A stretch of 6,194 nt of DNA, from positions 3,990-10,183 of the forward strand of contig DAORXQ010000066.1 in NCBI GenBank assembly GCA_035371905.1, given 5' to 3'. The position numbers and the translations under genes are program-made. The stretch is from a bacterium (GTDB taxonomy: Bacteria > Ratteibacteria > UBA8468 > B48-G9 > JAFGKM01). Positions 5,255-6,194 of this stretch are shown one piece after another. Position 1 is the first letter of the stretch. Every line of letters begins with the position of its first letter. The notes under the pieces were generated by a model. That model saw only the letters and a program-made list of their open reading frames with translations, was not told the origin of the DNA and searched no databases.

Positions 5255-6194
5255 ATGAACTTAAGATATGAAAGAAATCCTGATGGTTCTTTTAAAGCTA
5301 TTTTTGTTGTTACTCCTGAAGGTGAGATACCACTTGAATTTGAAGTTAATCCTGATGGGACTTATAAAGTCATTTATTCTACTGCGATAGGTAATGTTTA
5401 TCTTGACCAATTTATTCAATCTTTAGCTAATGAGAATGCTAAGATAAGATATAATTCAGAAACTAATACTTGGCAATATACTACTGATGGAGTGACTTGG
5501 AATGATTTTGGTTCAGGTTCAGGTGGAGGACAAGAGACTGACCCTATTTATACAGCAGATAAACCTAAATTATTTGATAAAACTATTGATACTTTAGATG
5601 ATATCACAGAAGGGGCAGAAAATAAACACTTAACTAATACTCTTAAATCTCAATATGATGAGGCATATATTCACTCACAAAGCGAACATCCATTTGGCTT
5701 AGTGGGAAACAAAGAAGTTGATGAGTCTAATTTGGGGGACGATAAAATTTTAGTTTATAAATCTGCTTTGGACAAACTCACTTATGAAACAAAACCAAGT
5801 GGTTCTGGAACAGATGAGAAAGTTAAAGCAACTTCAACAGACCCTCAAGCAGGATATCTAAATGAAAAAATTGATGATAATCATTTTGAGATAGTAGATA
5901 ATAAGTTGAAGATTAAAACGGGTAAAGTAGGAACAAAAGAAGTTGATGAAACAGATATAGGTAATGATAAGATTTTAGTTTATAACACAACTACTGATAA
6001 ACTTGAATACCAGACAAAACCTTCTGGTGGTAGTAGTGGCGGGAACTGGCCTGGTTCTTATCCTATTGTTAGTGCTGATATATCAAATGAAGCGGTTATT
6101 ACTTCTAAAATTCAGGATGGAGCAATAACAACATCTAAAATACAAAATGGAGCAATAACAGGAAGTAAAATAGCAAGTAATAGCGTTGTTAAAA
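5255..6194 (+). CDS. Tail-fibre-like protein, N-terminal part (runs off the window)
   Basis: The reading frame is open from the ATG to the last base (313 complete codons), so the C-terminus and total length are unknown. The N-terminus holds two NPDGxxK motifs (residues 8-14 and 32-38), each leading into a beta-strand. A segment of the RYNSETNTWQYTTDGVTW type (to residue 82) comes next, followed by a Gly/Ser linker (86-92). Residues about 104-145 (TIDTLDDITEGAENK..., then YDEAYIHSQSEHP) resemble the shaft region common in phage tail fibres. Two 36-residue repeats (148-183 and 223-258) flank a segment of the DEKVKATSTDPQAGYLNEKI type. Decapeptide repeats of the GAITTSKIQN type begin at residue 279 and run to the window edge. 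Such fibres trimerise and bind host surface structures through their C-terminal ends. The Ser/Thr content would offer acceptor sites if the adjacent glycosyltransferase acts on it, which is inference. It has its own promoter and ribosome site. Confidence 0.8.
   Translation, partial: MNLRYERNPDGSFKAIFVVTPEGEIPLEFEVNPDGTYKVIYSTAIGNVYLDQFIQSLANENAKIRYNSETNTWQYTTDGVTWNDFGSGSGGGQETDPIYTADKPKLFDKTIDTLDDITEGAENKHLTNTLKSQYDEAYIHSQSEHPFGLVGNKEVDESNLGDDKILVYKSALDKLTYETKPSGSGTDEKVKATSTDPQAGYLNEKIDDNHFEIVDNKLKIKTGKVGTKEVDETDIGNDKILVYNTTTDKLEYQTKPSGGSSGGNWPGSYPIVSADISNEAVITSKIQDGAITTSKIQNGAITGSKIASNSVVK
5276..5368 (+). repeat. NPDGxxK duplicated unit at the fibre N-terminus
   Basis: NPDGSFKAIF (from 5276) and NPDGTYKVIY (from 5348) are the same short beta motif repeated with a 24-residue (72-base) spacing. 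This suggests a small internal duplication at the virion-attachment end of the fibre. Confidence 0.6.
5696..6028 (+). repeat. Two 36-residue repeats in the fibre shaft
   Basis: The copies at 5696-5803 and 5921-6028 encode 36-residue units with a 225-base offset. Twenty-four of the 36 residues are identical, including GxVGxKEVDE, GxDKILVY, DKL and TKPSG. The DNA has diverged more than the protein, so the duplication looks old or under selection rather than recent. Confidence 0.85.
6089..6194 (+). repeat. Decapeptide tandem repeats in the fibre (continuing past the window)
   Basis: Thirty-base units encode EAVITSKIQD (6089-6118), GAITTSKIQN (6119-6148) and GAITGSKIAS (6149-6178), and a fourth (NSVVK...) has begun. 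Repeats of the GAIT-SKI kind are frequent in fibre shafts, where they form a repeating trimeric rod. The number of units cannot be known because the array leaves the window. Confidence 0.85.

Overview
The window is a compact, AT-rich, all-plus-strand piece of what looks like the tail region of a bacteriophage or prophage. No integrase, capsid, RNA gene or flanking host gene is visible, so a free phage, a prophage and a phage-derived element cannot be told apart. Purine-rich Shine-Dalgarno sites, two TTGACA/TAAAAT sigma-70-type promoters, standard stop codons (TAA and TGA) and heavy use of AGA and ATA point to a low-GC bacterial host. The Fe-S-dependent radical SAM enzyme fits an anaerobic host, but that is only inference.

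Layout. Positions 1-1248 encode a radical SAM/SPASM enzyme with a C-terminal coiled-coil tail. Its last 23 bases overlap a 447-residue protein (1226-2569) whose sequence resembles phage tail hub/baseplate proteins. A 174-base intergenic region follows (2570-2743). It holds a strong inverted repeat with possible outer and competing stems, then a good promoter. This promoter would drive a small DUF5659-like protein (2786-3061) that overlaps a 725-residue protein (3027-5204) built of three GT-A (family 2) glycosyltransferase domains and a helical, TPR-like tail. A second promoter, whose -35 box covers the stop codon of the glycosyltransferase, leads into a tail-fibre-like gene (5255 to the window end, incomplete) with several families of internal repeats.

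How the parts may work together. Two structural genes (hub and fibre) are interleaved with two modification-type enzymes, a SPASM radical SAM protein and a multi-domain glycosyltransferase. The 23-base overlap with the hub gene and the position of the glycosyltransferase just before the fibre suggest, without proving, that the enzymes modify virion proteins after translation. The glycosyltransferase could instead alter host surface glycans, and the radical SAM enzyme could act on a peptide encoded outside the window. This pairing is the most unusual aspect of the region.
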